A DNA stretch of 64,000 nucleotides from Serratia symbiotica (GTDB lineage: Bacteria; Pseudomonadota; Gammaproteobacteria; Enterobacterales; Enterobacteriaceae). Both the position numbers and the translations under genes were made by a program. The stretch lies in the NCBI GenBank assembly GCA_900380265.1, contig LR025083.1, positions 248,001 to 312,000 on the forward strand. Reading direction: 5' to 3'. The notes beneath the pieces were generated by a model. The model had not been told where the DNA came from. It made no database searches and saw nothing but the letters and a program-made list of their open reading frames with translations. Shown here one piece after another: positions 24,258-34,903 of the stretch (within the stretch, counting starts at the first letter, position 1; the number at the start of each line of letters is the position of its first letter).

Positions 24258-24494
24258 TTATAGTACAATCAATATTTTTTGTAAAGCATCACAAAGTGAT
24301 GAATGTATTGGTGCTGTGCGAAAATACCCGTAATTGCATATGCTTTAATTATAGGTTCATTAGAACAAAAATGAGGTGAATTAAAAAGATGTTATCTCAG
24401 ATCGCCATGAGAATCAAGGGTAGAACATTGGAGTGACAAGATAGATGAGTCTTGTGGTAGAGTGCCTCCCTCATATCAACGAGGGGGGAATTTA

Positions 24495-25508
24495 ATGCGA
24501 GTACTAGGGATAGAAACATCTTGTGATGAAACCGGAGTGGCAGTGTACGACAAACAGGCCGGTTTGTTATCTAATCAATTATACAGCCAGGTGGAACTTC
24601 ATGCTAACTACGGCGGCGTGGTGCCAGAGCTAGCTGCTCGTGATCATTTGCGTAAAATCGTGCCACTCATCCAGGCTGCGTTAGAAGAAGCTAACTTGTC
24701 CGCAGCTGATATCAATGGCGTTGCTTATACCGCTGGACCAGGTCTGGCGGGAGCTCTATTGGTTGGAGCTAGTGTAGGCCGTGCATTGGCTTTTGCTTGG
24801 AAAGTGCCGGCGGTGCCAGTACATCATATGGAAGGGCATCTGTTGGCAGCGATGTTAGAAGAGCACACACCGGCGTTTCCTTTTGTTGCGCTGCTGGTGT
24901 CAGGGGGTCATACCCAATTAATTAGCGCCACGGGCATAGGAAAATACGAACTATTGGGCAAATCGATGGATGATGCTGCTGGCGAGGCATTCGATAAAAC
25001 CGCCAAACTACTTGGGTTGGATTATCCCGGTGGCCCAATGTTGTCAAAAATAGCACAGCAAGGTGTCCCAGATCGTTTTATCTTCCCACGTCCGATGACC
25101 GATCGCCCTGGGTTAGATTTCAGCTTCTCTGGGCTAAAAACTTTTGCTGCTAACACAATTCGCAAAAATAGTCGTGATGATCAGACCTGCGCCGATATTG
25201 CGTGTGGTTTTGAGGACGCGGTAGTTGATACGTTAACAATCAAATGTAGACGCGCATTGGAGAAAACGGGGTTTAAAAACTTGGTGATAGCTGGCGGTGT
25301 TAGCGCAAATCACACGTTACGTACTAAACTGGCGGCGATGATCTACAAACGTGATATAGAGGTGTTCTATGCCCGGTTAGAATTTTGCACAGACAACGGT
25401 GCGATGATTGCCTATGCTGGCATGGTCCGCTTGGAAAGCGGAGTGACCCAAGATTTAAGCGTTTCAGTAAGGCCACGCTGGCCGTTGACGGAGTTACGGC
25501 CACTATAA
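24495..25508 (+). CDS. tsaD: tRNA N6-threonylcarbamoyladenosine synthase subunit TsaD
   Basis: Transfers the threonylcarbamoyl group to A37 of ANN-decoding tRNAs, acting with TsaB and TsaE. ASKHA-fold protein with [19 protein letters not shown] at the start, the metal-binding His pair in [33 protein letters not shown], and the ATP/metal motif [12 protein letters not shown] near the end. 337 residues, as in E. coli. I used the ATG at 24495, preceded by a strong purine tract (GAGGGGGGAA), rather than an in-frame ATG 11 codons upstream. Divergent from rpsU, as in E. coli. Intact. Confidence 0.98.
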   Translation: MRVLGIETSCDETGVAVYDKQAGLLSNQLYSQVELHANYGGVVPELAARDHLRKIVPLIQAALEEANLSAADINGVAYTAGPGLAGALLVGASVGRALAFAWKVPAVPVHHMEGHLLAAMLEEHTPAFPFVALLVSGGHTQLISATGIGKYELLGKSMDDAAGEAFDKTAKLLGLDYPGGPMLSKIAQQGVPDRFIFPRPMTDRPGLDFSFSGLKTFAANTIRKNSRDDQTCADIACGFEDAVVDTLTIKCRRALEKTGFKNLVIAGGVSANHTLRTKLAAMIYKRDIEVFYARLEFCTDNGAMIAYAGMVRLESGVTQDLSVSVRPRWPLTELRPL

Positions 25509-25559
25509 ACTGAAGGGTTTGGTGATCTGATCCTTGTGTTATAACTATTTAGTTGCGCT

Positions 25560-26172
25560 GTTGTCCGGAGAATTATCTTTATCTGTTAGGTTCTTAAACT
25601 AGATTTCCCTTGCTGTCCGCACTATAGCGTCGGATATTCTCGCGACGTTCAGCTCACACCAGGCAAGAGAGGGTCGCAATCGGAAAGGTAAATTGCAATT
25701 TACAGCACTAGGCGTAGAATGAGCGTTCAACGCGCTTACTATGGCACCTAATGAAGAGTAACGCTAAGTAATATCGTTAGCGGCCAGCCTTTGTGTATCA
25801 GAGCAGGCCAGATCTTAATGGCTTGGCGAATATAGCATCAGTCGATGTTGCTACAACCTTGCTCCGTTTAGTTAAAGGACGTGAACAGAAATATCCACGG
25901 CAGTTGGCGATTGCCGTAAGACCTAAATACAGATGAGGAACTGCCAGTTTGTATGCTGGCCAGACTGGCAACATGTTTTTCAGCATATTAAATACTAGCA
26001 CTGCCGCTGCTGCAGTGCTATCCGTCAAGGCGTAAGATGTTAATGGTTTTTGCATTTTTTAATCTAACTGCACACGGATCGGAAAACCTAGCCATTCGGC
26101 ATACTAGAATCGCACTGAATACTGAGCCACATAGATACAAAATATAATCGTGGCCAACGATATAACATTCAT
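25560..26172 (-). pseudogene. plsY: plsY remnant (acyl-phosphate:glycerol-3-phosphate acyltransferase)
   Basis: PlsY makes lysophosphatidate from acyl-phosphate made by PlsX. The minus strand reads, in changing frames, YLCGS.FSAILVCRMA near 26080-26130, then [20 protein letters not shown] and [15 protein letters not shown] down to about 25880, matching PlsY in order. Frameshifts and stops separate them, and the glycine-rich GSGNPGATN motif is lost. Position next to folB and divergent from it, as in E. coli. Membrane lipid synthesis must rely on PlsB or on the host. Confidence 0.88.
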
Positions 26173-26277
26173 AACTCGATTCGGCTAATAATAGTTATTA
26201 TTACTTACAATATCTATAAATAATATGCACATTCTGATAAAAGAGGATATGGAAAGGGCAAAATAGAGAAGATACTA

Positions 26278-26637
26278 ATGGATATCGTATTTATTGAAGA
26301 GTTGACCTTAATTGCTACCATTGGTGTGTATGAGTGGGAACAAAGTATCCGCCAAAAGTTGGTTTTCAATATTGAAATGGGGTGGGATAACTCTAAGGCC
26401 GGAGCCACTGATAACATCAACGATTGCCTAAGCTACGCTGATATTAGTGTAGCTATTGCGCAGCATATTTCGGCAAATCGGTTTGCTTTGGTAGAAAGAG
26501 TAGCAGAGGAGATATCAGAGTTATTACTACAACGGTTTCATTCGCCCTGGCTTCGTATCAAGGTTAGCAAACCTGGCGCTGTGGTAGATGCCAGGCGAGT
26601 TGGTGTGATTATTGAACGTGGAATCCGACCTGTGTAA
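26278..26637 (+). CDS. folB: Dihydroneopterin aldolase FolB
   Basis: Cleaves 7,8-dihydroneopterin to 6-hydroxymethyl-dihydropterin and glycolaldehyde in folate synthesis. 119 residues, as in the family. MDIVFIEELTLIATIGVYEWE carries the conserved Glu of the pterin pocket; CLSYADI and FALVERVAEEISELLL are typical; the catalytic Lys is in LRIKVSKPGAV. It is preceded by dead plsY on the other strand. The downstream uppP (bacA) gene of E. coli is not recognisable in the 437 bases before cca. Confidence 0.97.
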   Translation: MDIVFIEELTLIATIGVYEWEQSIRQKLVFNIEMGWDNSKAGATDNINDCLSYADISVAIAQHISANRFALVERVAEEISELLLQRFHSPWLRIKVSKPGAVVDARRVGVIIERGIRPV

Positions 26638-27074
26638 TATTTAGGTATTCTCTTCTTTGGTCTATCGCCATTCATTCTAGTGGGCCCCGATGATCACTGT
26701 GATCCGGAACTTTGATCGGTATCAGAGTGTGATTTAGCGGTATAGATCCTTTGAACTAGCTAACATGGGCGGACATATTTTATAAAAATCGCGTGTATGT
26801 AAAATACACGCGGAGTGCGAGCAGTTCTCAATTTCACAAGAGAAAGTGCTAATAAAATCAATACAATATCCTAATGGGATATTGTTCAAGGCACCCGCAT
26901 TTCCTAGCTATTCAAGATCTACCAATCGCTGCCGTCAGTTGCGTGACTATTTGTAACTAATTAGATCTACTGAGCAGTGCCGGTTTTTTTATTCTTGAAT
27001 AAAAGCGTAGCGTCATTGCCTATTGGATCTTGATAGAAGCCTTAATGCTATTAAGGCCATGCAGTTTCTTATGG
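26638..27074. other. folB-cca spacer (uppP not found)
   Basis: In E. coli the undecaprenyl-diphosphatase gene uppP (bacA) lies here; no piece of it is readable. The spacer holds two short perfect hairpins, CGCGTGTAT/ATACACGCG at 26790-26812 and GCCTTAAT/ATTAAGGC near 27039-27057. The second may help end transcription of the convergent folB and cca. Confidence 0.45.
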
Positions 27075-28313
27075 CTAATTGCTGATAATACTTTGGATGA
27101 GCTGCCACTCATCTAGTGCCTGCTGTCGGCGTCGAGTAAGCTCATCGCGGATTGCTATGCCTTTTAGCCCGCTGGCGACGATCTTTATTATCGATACTGA
27201 ATTTGCTATCTGATATGCTTGACGCAGATAGTGGCCCTGCGGATACAGGTTATGCTCGAAGCAACCGCGGCCACGCATGTCAGCCTCGCTGGTTAGAATT
27301 ATCTGCTCTAACCGCTTCGGTTTTCTCCAAACGTCAATGGCGTCAAATAGTCTCAGCAGTGTTTTTGGTTTTAGGTGATTCACAGAATGAACTAGGCCGT
27401 GATATTCAACCACCAGCTTAGCCAGATCACTAATCGTATTAGGTATTCGTAAACGTTGGCAAAGCCCTTCCACCAACTGCACACCCGCCTGCTCATGCCC
27501 GGGATGGTTCGGCCAGTATCTCTTCGGTGTTAATCCCTTTCCGAGATCGTGGCATAGTGCGGAGAAGCGCACCTCAACCTGCGGGCTGAGCTTAGCAGCA
27601 ATTGCTAAAGTCATTAGAGTGTGAACTCCGGTGTCGATTTCTGGATGACACTTACTAAACGCAGGTACGCCAAATAATGCCTCGATCTCTGGAAATAACA
27701 CTGCTAGCGCATCGCAGTCGCGCAAAACTTGGAAATAGACCTGAGGGTGCTGGCTTTGTAGCGCCTTTTCTGTTTCCTGCCACACGCGCTCTGCTGTCAG
27801 CGTAGCCAGTTCACCGCTATGCGCCATATGGCGCATTAATTCAAGAGTTTCCTCCGCAATTCTAAATCCCAGATGCTTGAGGCGAGCGGCGAAACGCGCT
27901 CCGCGTAATACGCGCAAAGGATCTTCAGAAAAAGCATCAGAAACATGCCTTAGCACATGTGCCTCTAAATCTGCTAAACCCTGATAGGGGTCGATCAGTA
28001 CACCCTCCGGAGAACGGGCAATGGCATTGATCGTTAGATCTCGTCGCCGCAGGTCTTCCTCTAACGTAATATTCGGCGTAACGCAGTTAGTAAAGCCAGT
28101 GTAACCATGGCCAGATTTACGTTCAGTACGTGCTAGTGCGTATTCTTCATGGGTATCTGGATGCAGAAATACAGGGAAGTCTTTACCGACTTGATGATAG
28201 CCGATTGCCAGCATTTCCGCCGGTGTGCTACCTACTACGACCCAATCACGGTCAAACACCGGGATATTAAGAATCCCATCTCGAACCGCGCCTCCGACTA
28301 GGTAAACTTTCAA
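27075..28313 (-). CDS. cca: CCA-adding tRNA nucleotidyltransferase / HD phosphohydrolase
   Basis: Builds or repairs the CCA end of tRNAs without a template. The N-terminal nucleotidyltransferase has [20 protein letters not shown] with the DxD metal pair, then the [11 protein letters not shown] and [15 protein letters not shown] motifs. The C-terminal HD domain has [11 protein letters not shown], giving the phosphohydrolase activity known from E. coli. The 412 residues equal the E. coli length. The start codon appears to be TTG at 28313 (MKVYLVGG), with AGGAG six bases upstream; E. coli also uses a non-ATG start. Convergent with folB. Confidence 0.97.
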   Translation of the reverse strand: MKVYLVGGAVRDGILNIPVFDRDWVVVGSTPAEMLAIGYHQVGKDFPVFLHPDTHEEYALARTERKSGHGYTGFTNCVTPNITLEEDLRRRDLTINAIARSPEGVLIDPYQGLADLEAHVLRHVSDAFSEDPLRVLRGARFAARLKHLGFRIAEETLELMRHMAHSGELATLTAERVWQETEKALQSQHPQVYFQVLRDCDALAVLFPEIEALFGVPAFSKCHPEIDTGVHTLMTLAIAAKLSPQVEVRFSALCHDLGKGLTPKRYWPNHPGHEQAGVQLVEGLCQRLRIPNTISDLAKLVVEYHGLVHSVNHLKPKTLLRLFDAIDVWRKPKRLEQIILTSEADMRGRGCFEHNLYPQGHYLRQAYQIANSVSIIKIVASGLKGIAIRDELTRRRQQALDEWQLIQSIISN

Positions 28314-30350
28314 AGTGAACTCCTGAATTGTTATTGCTTCTTCTCTAGCAGATCATATAAATTTCCGACTCAATATCGGAAGTAAAAGCTAATGCCACAA
28401 GACTGAAAATAACTTTATCCGATAGTTGTTAAGCTTACCTGGCTTATCATTTAGGATTGTATTTTTTGTGGTCCGAATGCCGATACGCGTGTTCGCCACC
28501 TAAGTGGTTGTCTCGGATTCTGGGGTAGGACCAAGGTGATGTAGTTTTTAGGATTGCGGACTTGAGTCGTAGGCGTGTGATAGTAGACTCTCAATAAGGC
28601 GACTTCTTAACTAGTAGTTCAGTCGCCGGCAATGGCACAATACTGATGGATAAGACTAAGGTAGTCACCAGTGTTCATTTTATCAAAATATATCGTTTAT
28701 CGTAGGTGGATTCTCAGCTTAAAAGCATCCTACAGTGTAGGACCCCATAATGCATATTAGAAATAATTTTTCAGGAGTGCTTAGTTGCTTGATTAGTTAA
28801 TAGGAAATAGTGTGGCCAGCCACGCTAGCAAAGCAGCCGAAAATAAAATGGATAGGGGCATGGTGCCGACTCAGTCTGTAAGGCTTTCAATGTTTAATAA
28901 AATAATAAATATCTATAATTAGCAAGGCTATAGATCCTGAGAAATAACGCTCAGATAATAGCAGCGCCTGCCTTCAGTCAGGCTATGGAAGGCCAGGTTG
29001 TCTTTTGTAAATAGATGTAAATGCATAAATTTTGAGTGTGAAATGTTAATGGTGCTGACATTGGACTATGATTAATTTCTATCCTGAGCTCATTTAGCAC
29101 ATATTGAAAAATTTGTTTTCTATAGTTACGATTCTTCGCTATAAAACCAATATTACTTTAAAATCGGTTACTACTTCCTAAGTAGTTCGAGTGTTGGCTT
29201 GCTTATTCTCTGGTTTAACTAAAGCTATGCATAATCTGCATAGCCGACGGTAAGGTACTCGGATCTCTGTATTATGGCCAGATACAATCTGTCCATTCTT
29301 AGGACATTATTTCCAGGAATACTTCCAATAAAATACTGTCTGCTGTTTCCGCTCAACTGAAGTGCAGTAGGCATTACAGTGTTTCTGACTTACTAATTTT
29401 ATACGCAAGAGTGGGTGCTCAGTTATGGAATAAAAGAGAGTAGAGTGGGCTTAATTAGGGTTCAATAAGTAAAGGTAACGAAGTGACGGGTTGCATGAGT
29501 TAAAATTAGCTCTCAAGAAGGTTACGAGGTAGCCCGTTAGTATTTTTAATACTTTGGCGTAACACGTTGGTTTATATCAAGATATAAACTGAGTAATGTA
29601 GTGCTCGATTATGACTTAATACAAAATGATATAAATAATTGGCGCCGGTTAGCTCAGCATTCTAAATACTATTAGCTTAATTTAGCATTAAGCAAGCTAT
29701 AATCGCAAGCCTTTAATTGGTTTGCAAGTAGTGAGTAGCGACTAAGAACTGTGCTAGGCAGGTAGTTCCAGCGTTACTATTAGGTCATAAAAGCGATGCC
29801 GTTGAAACGCCATGACTTAGCGATGGTCAGTATTTCCGTGTCGTGTTAGGCCGCGCCAATCTATCGAGTTCTCTAACCACCCTAACTGTGTCTTGAAGAG
29901 AAACCTGTTCAGCTGTAGCTATTTGTATAGCACATAGTATCAACAATATCATGTTATGTTCACAAAATAGTCAGTTAGCTGCGCTTTGCCATCATTTGTC
30001 TATTTTGACATTCACAGCTAAACTAAGGATGAGTTCAAGCATTTCTTGGAAATTATCTTGGGCATAGCTGTGCAGAGCTAAAAGCAGGTCATTGCTATAA
30101 CCGATAGAGGAGATGATGATCATAAATCTTAAGATCAATTATAGCGCTTGAGTGCTATCTGTTGGCATTTAGGGCCAGCCCTTGGCTTATTCCAGATTAG
30201 CAACCAGTTCTTAACTGACTGATCGGCGCGAGCTGAGGCTCGTTCCAAGTAGTTGTTGATCATACAAGTTTGTGCCCAGCTTTCAGCAGGCTGAATTGCA
30301 TGCACCAGTGTAATTATACAACAAACATTTATAGTTCAGCAAGCCAACAG
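28314..30350. other. cca-glnE spacer, expected site of ygiM and ygiF
   Basis: In E. coli ygiM (on the cca strand) and ygiF (on the glnE strand) lie here. I could not match either securely; all frames are broken. No other gene, RNA or repeat was recognised in these 2 kb. Confidence 0.5.
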
Positions 30351-30354
30351 ATTA

Positions 30355-32640
30355 TAAATAATGAATGTTCAGCACCTTACCGTACTTGGTGCTGCAGGCT
30401 TAGGTACATCAGGTTGTGCAGTGTGTTTGCAGAATTTACGGAGCAAGCTCCCTAGAGTCCTAGCTAATGATCTGAAATAACTTTGTTATCAAGTTTCTGT
30501 TTGACAAGCTAATTCGGTTAGCAATGATCGTTTATCAGCAACTAATGTTTGATCAAGGCATTATGGCAGCCCCTTCCTACAGAAAGAAGTAGGCAAGGTT
30601 TAAAAAGCGGGTCTGATACAGGTTCTGGGCCTATTCTAGTAAAATGCAGGGTACGTTAATTAATTCCAGGCGATGCATCCATGCACGACCGAAGAAAGTT
30701 ATAGAAGTTAAGAAAATTGGTGAAACACTGATCATGTCAGTGTACGCAGCTATGTGTACTGCATTTTGTGTGTTGAATAGTTTAGGTCTTACAATAATTA
30801 GGGAAACTATAGCTGATGACGATCCTCGGAATAAGGATTAAGTGTGGGTGAACGGAATTGTTCGTCAGACATTAAGCCAATTTTGTCTGCCTGGCACCAG
30901 CCACGCCAAACCAAGGGAATACATGGGATAAGGCTTGATTGCCACTCGTCTTGTCTAGACACGTTATGCAGCACTAAGTTAACAGGATATTGACGTTTGT
31001 ATCTGTCTTAGATATGAGGCAGAAGCCTAATATCCATAAGTTTTCAAGCTGAAGGATTATGAACAAGAGCATGGAGTGACTCGAAGCGTTACGTTATGCT
31101 GAGCGTCACGTTATTAGCCTTCTCATAAAATAGCTTACGCCAGGAAGTTCTCGGAATCTGTGACGATTTGTTGTTTTTCACCGTCTGGCATATAAGAAGA
31201 TATATCAATAATAAGTATTATTACTTCTTTTAGAATAAGTCAGAAGAAATAGGTGAATACGCTTTTGCTGAGCTAGGCGAAAAAAACGGTAGCAGATACT
31301 GTAGGTTTTGACTGACTGCCGCCATCAGGTCGATAACCGTACGCGTAGCAGACGCTGTTGCAACGTGCTTGATCAGCTGATAGGCGCCTATCTTGCTTAT
31401 AGATGTTATTTTAAACACGCTAAAATACTAATGCATCTGAAACATAACTGATTTTTAGAATAGGTTCCTCAACAGCTAACCTAGTTCCACTACTGGCATC
31501 TTCCTCCTCGCGTAACCATTTTATCCGCTTGTTTTCCAGCTCGACAAAATAACTAATTAACTATTACGTTATCTAGTATAAGTGGGATTGGTCGAAGTGT
31601 GAGAGTCAGCAACCTATCCTCCACCGGTTTCCACCCTAGTGCCGATGCTGATCATAGCACCCTCGCTGATACCTGGCGAGGGTGGATAAGGGCAACGATG
31701 AGCAAAATATAGGTATTGCGTCAGTTTTAACAATTGCACCTTTTGTACATTGCGGCGTAGATATCGGTGGGCGATGCCATCGATAAAAATGGCTGGGCAT
31801 CTTAGCTGCCTGCAAAGAATTTATTAATGGCGTGGCGTCACAAGCATAAAATATGGTATACGGTTGGGTAACCGAGCTATTTCAAGTTTATGCTGGAAAC
31901 GGATTGAAGGTGATTCTTTATGATAAACTAAGGGGCTGTAATTTGGTGTATTAGCTCCGATCTTTATCTTGTCTTGCTAGCACATTGCCTGGTGAGGCAA
32001 AACAGGGGGTATTCCGTATGGATGGTTTTTATGCCAGTGCGGTTGACAAAGTCTGGGATTTTCTTGTGAGAACTTGGTTTTTATCTGGTATGTGCATGGA
32101 GTAGGCGGCTATAAGCAGCGAGTAGCCACCTCTGCATAGCTACTTAGTTTCGACTTTCAGTAACATTGAAATCTGAATTTCAGAGCGTAAAGTTTGCCTG
32201 CAGGCACATATAGTACGCGCCGCTCCGCCATTCCAGTAGCCATTTTAGGCGCTGCCCTGTCACATATTGTGGACAGTTCGAAATCGAGTTCTAGTGGTAT
32301 AAAGCCTGGGATGCGCAAAAGTATGCAACTACTAAGTAGTTATAAGCGCGATCTGGTTTTGATATCAACAGCGAATAGGGGTTGTATTACTCTTGATATT
32401 AAATTGATTAACTAAGATGTCAGTTTATACTATTGTGAGTAAAGACTCTAGGATAATTTATCCGCTTGATAGCGTGCGTATTATCGAGATGAGGGCTTAT
32501 TAAGGTATGCTTCCAGCGCATATAGCGAGTGCATTGACTTTGTCGCATTAATTAGTTACATGACTGGTGAAGACGATTGTGTGCAATCTGGTTTACTCTT
32601 ATAACAGACGTCGATGCTAATATTGCTAATACGAAACTTT
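30355..32640 (+). pseudogene. glnE: glnE remnant (glutamine synthetase adenylyltransferase)
   Basis: GlnE adenylylates and de-adenylylates glutamine synthetase. In three shifting frames the order of GlnE is followed: AGLIQVLGLF near 30610, IGETLIMSV near 30720, then FVSVLDMRQKP and LKDYEQEHG near 30995-31070. WHIRRYIN follows near 31190. The second catalytic half gives YDKLRG and RMDGFYASAVDKVWDFLVRT near 31925-32075, and further on GMRKSMQLLSSYKRDL near 32310 and LDSVRIIEM near 32468. Many stops and some deletion. It sits directly before hldE, as in E. coli. Confidence 0.78.
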
Positions 32641-32662
32641 TGTTCTTATTGGGAGTTGTTAG

Positions 32663-33613
32663 ATGAAAGTTATCATCCCTCATTTTCAATACGCCAGCGT
32701 ATTGGTGGTAGGTGACCTCATCTTAGATCGCTATTGGTATGGCCCGACCAGCCGTATTTCGCCGGAAGCCCCGGTGCCTGTTGTTAAGGTTGATACTATT
32801 AAAGAGCGACCTGGAGGCGCGGCTAACGTAGCAATGAACATTGCTACGCTCGGTCTTCATTCACATCTAGTAGGGCTAACTGGCATCGATGATTCATCGC
32901 GAGTGCTTAGCGCCAAGCTCAGCACGGTGAACGTGCATTGCGATTTTGTCTCAGTACCTACACATCCGACTATCACAAAATTACGCGTACTATCCCGCAA
33001 TCAGCAGCTAATCCGTCTTGACTTTGAAGAGGGTTTTTCGAATGTTGACGCGCAGCCACTATTAACGCGCATCGAGCAAGCATTACCGGGGATAAGGATT
33101 ATGGTGCTGTCAGACTATGCAAAAGGCGCACTAAGCCAAGTCCAAAACATAATTAAACTGGCGCGTGCCGCCAAGCTGCCGGTTTTAATCGATCCGAAAG
33201 GGTCTGATTTTGAACGCTATCGTGGCGCTACGTTGCTAACGCCAAATTTATCCGAATTTGAAGAAATAGTAGGTTATTGTAAAGATGAAGCAGATCTGGT
33301 AAAGCGCGGCATGAAGCTCATAGCTGACTTTACGCTATCTGCGCTGTTAGTAACTCGTTCTGGGAGTGGTATGACTTTACTGCAACCGAAAGTTCCGCCC
33401 CTGCATCTTCCTACCCAAGCCCAGGAGGTGTTTGATGTCACTGGCGCTGGCGATACCGTAATTGGTGTACTGGCCGCTGCCTTAGCCTCAGGTCATTCGT
33501 TAGAAGAGTCCTGTTTTTTGGCCAACGCTGCCGCTGGCGTGGTGGTAGGTAAGCTTGGCACTGCTAGTGTTTCGCCGGTCGAGCTTGAAACCGCCATTCG
33601 CGGCCGCCTGTAA
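32663..33613 (+). CDS. hldE: D-glycero-beta-D-manno-heptose-7-phosphate kinase (N-terminal half of split HldE)
   Basis: Phosphorylates heptose-7-phosphate at C1 in ADP-heptose synthesis for the LPS inner core. PfkB/ribokinase fold: [20 protein letters not shown] near residues 18-37, [29 protein letters not shown], and the catalytic [18 protein letters not shown]. The E. coli protein is one 477-residue chain. Here the kinase ends after 316 residues at a TAA (33611-33613) in the linker between the domains. A one-base deletion follows 10 bases later, before the second domain resumes in another frame. Both catalytic halves look intact, so this is more likely gene fission than death. SD GGGAG lies before the ATG. 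Confidence 0.93.
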   Translation: MKVIIPHFQYASVLVVGDLILDRYWYGPTSRISPEAPVPVVKVDTIKERPGGAANVAMNIATLGLHSHLVGLTGIDDSSRVLSAKLSTVNVHCDFVSVPTHPTITKLRVLSRNQQLIRLDFEEGFSNVDAQPLLTRIEQALPGIRIMVLSDYAKGALSQVQNIIKLARAAKLPVLIDPKGSDFERYRGATLLTPNLSEFEEIVGYCKDEADLVKRGMKLIADFTLSALLVTRSGSGMTLLQPKVPPLHLPTQAQEVFDVTGAGDTVIGVLAAALASGHSLEESCFLANAAAGVVVGKLGTASVSPVELETAIRGRL

Positions 33614-33627
33614 ACTGGCTGTGCGTG

Positions 33628-34104
33628 ATGACTGAATCTCAGTTGAAAAGCGCTGTAGCGAAAGCGCATCAAGACGGTAAGAAAGTGGTTATGACCAATG
33701 GTATTTTCGATATCCTTCACGCTGGCCATGTTTCCTATTTGGCTAGTGCTCGCAAGTTAGGAGATCGGTTGATTGTGGCGGTGAATACTGACTCTTCTAC
33801 TAAGCGACTAAAGGGTGCCAGTCGCCCAATCAATTCGCTGGAAAATCGAATGATTGTACTCGGTGCACTAAGGGTGGTAGATTGGGTGGTTCCGTTTGAG
33901 GAAGATACACCCCAGCGTTTGATTAGCCATATCTTGCCAGATATGTTAGTAAAAGGTGGTGACTATGAGCCAGAAGATATCGCAGGTAGCAAAGAAGTAT
34001 GGGCTAATGGAGGTGATGTCAAAGTGCTAAACTTTAAAGAGGGATTATCAACTACTAATATAATTAGCGCCATTAATAACTGTGCGCTATTAACAGTAGC
34101 GTAA
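33628..34104 (+). CDS. hldE: D-beta-D-heptose-1-phosphate adenylyltransferase (C-terminal half of split HldE)
   Basis: Adds AMP to heptose-1-phosphate, giving ADP-heptose. Nucleotidyltransferase fold with [19 protein letters not shown] (HxGH motif), [32 protein letters not shown] and the C-terminal STTNII. The ATG at 33628 equals an internal Met of the fused E. coli protein (the M in GVMTEEE); the GTG just before it is an alternative start. The start lies 14 bases after the kinase stop with no clear SD, so translation probably depends on re-initiation. Separate kinase and adenylyltransferase enzymes (HldA/HldC type) occur naturally in other bacteria, so the split is compatible with function. 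Confidence 0.92.
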   Translation: MTESQLKSAVAKAHQDGKKVVMTNGIFDILHAGHVSYLASARKLGDRLIVAVNTDSSTKRLKGASRPINSLENRMIVLGALRVVDWVVPFEEDTPQRLISHILPDMLVKGGDYEPEDIAGSKEVWANGGDVKVLNFKEGLSTTNIISAINNCALLTVA

Positions 34105-34162
34105 GTGAAGCTTCCCAGCTTAGAAAGCTATTAAATATGATGTTATGCCATGATTTAGTAAT

Positions 34163-34196
34163 TTTTATAGCCTTCTCAGGCGAGAAGGCTATAAAA
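34163..34196. terminator. bidirectional terminator between hldE and ubiK
   Basis: Perfect 15-bp stem (TTTTATAGCCTTCTC at 34163-34177, GAGAAGGCTATAAAA at 34182-34196) with loop AGGC, placed between two convergent genes. The A/T ends of the arms give U-rich runs on both strands, as in bidirectional intrinsic terminators. Confidence 0.85.
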
Positions 34197-34222
34197 GGGT
34201 CGTGATATTCACAGAAGGAGAA

Positions 34223-34495
34223 TTATGTTTCTTTCTTTTCCGTTACTTCTACATTCAACTTATCTTCTAGACTAAGTATGCGCTCTTCGAGTGCGGCAAG
34301 TTGCTGACGGGTTCTCAGTAATACCTGAGTTTGTACTTCGAACATTTCGCGGTTGACAAAATCTAAACGAGCCAGTTGTGATTGTAGAATCTGGCAGAGT
34401 TTCCTCTCAACGTCTTCCCCAAATTCACTAACCCCTTTAGGCATGGATCCATGGACCTGGCGCAGCATGTGTTCAATTTTTTTCGGGTTAATCAT
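34223..34495 (-). CDS. ubiK: Ubiquinone biosynthesis accessory factor UbiK
   Basis: Small accessory protein (YqiC/BMFP family) that binds UbiJ and lipids and helps the soluble ubiquinone-synthesis complex. The start is [20 protein letters not shown] at 34495; an in-frame ATG 18 codons upstream is not the family start. [19 protein letters not shown] and the coiled-coil [19 protein letters not shown] are typical. 90 residues against 96 in E. coli. Convergent with hldE and divergent from ribB, the E. coli order. Confidence 0.95.
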   Translation of the reverse strand: MINPKKIEHMLRQVHGSMPKGVSEFGEDVERKLCQILQSQLARLDFVNREMFEVQTQVLLRTRQQLAALEERILSLEDKLNVEVTEKKET

Positions 34496-34641
34496 GGCGT
34501 ATCTGTTCAGAATTAAATAGCTATTGTCTAGTGTAATGCGAATTGCCATCCGAATAAACTCTGATCCCTCCGTCTTTCTGGATTTATGATGTCTTTGTTA
34601 ATTGCCCTGATTAATCATTAGCGATATAGTCGACCCGCTTA

Positions 34642-34797
34642 TTCTCAGGGCGGGGTGAAAGTCCCCACCGGCGGTAAATTACCTGCTACGGTGAAAGCCC
34701 GCGAGCGCTCGACCAGCATCTTATGCTTAGGTTAGAGGTCAGCAGATCCAGTGTAATTCTGGAGCCGACGGTTGATAGTCCGGATGGGAGAGAGCAG
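34642..34797 (+). promoter_or_regulatory. FMN riboswitch (RFN element) in the ribB leader
   Basis: The conserved RFN blocks are all visible: CTCAGGGCGGGGTGAAAGTC at the 5' end, CCCCACCGGCGGT, AAGCCCGCGAGCG, GGTCAGCAGATCCAGTG, GGAGCCGACGGTTGATAGTC and the closing GGATGGGAGAGAG. It lies 107-262 bases before the ribB ATG, exactly as in E. coli. Binding FMN should lower ribB expression. Its preservation, in a genome where most regulation is dead, suggests it still matters. Confidence 0.96.
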
Positions 34798-34903
34798 CGA
34801 TATCTGTTTGGCCTGTAACAGCTGACGTTGTTTTAGCTATTTCTAGCTACTCCTTAAGATAGCCCTGATTCTGGTAATCCATAATTTAATGAGGTTTTTT
34901 ACC

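Noticed and set aside
29641-29735. tRNA-like start (GGCGCCGGTTAGCTCAG)
   Set aside because: The first bases resemble a tRNA 5' end and D-arm, but no anticodon arm, T-arm or matching acceptor strand follows.
30360-30478. Stretch MNVQHLTVLGAAGLGTSG resembling a nucleotide-binding start (Dxr-like)
   Set aside because: It is only about 39 codons long, followed by stops, and lies where the dead glnE begins; best seen as chance or glnE debris.
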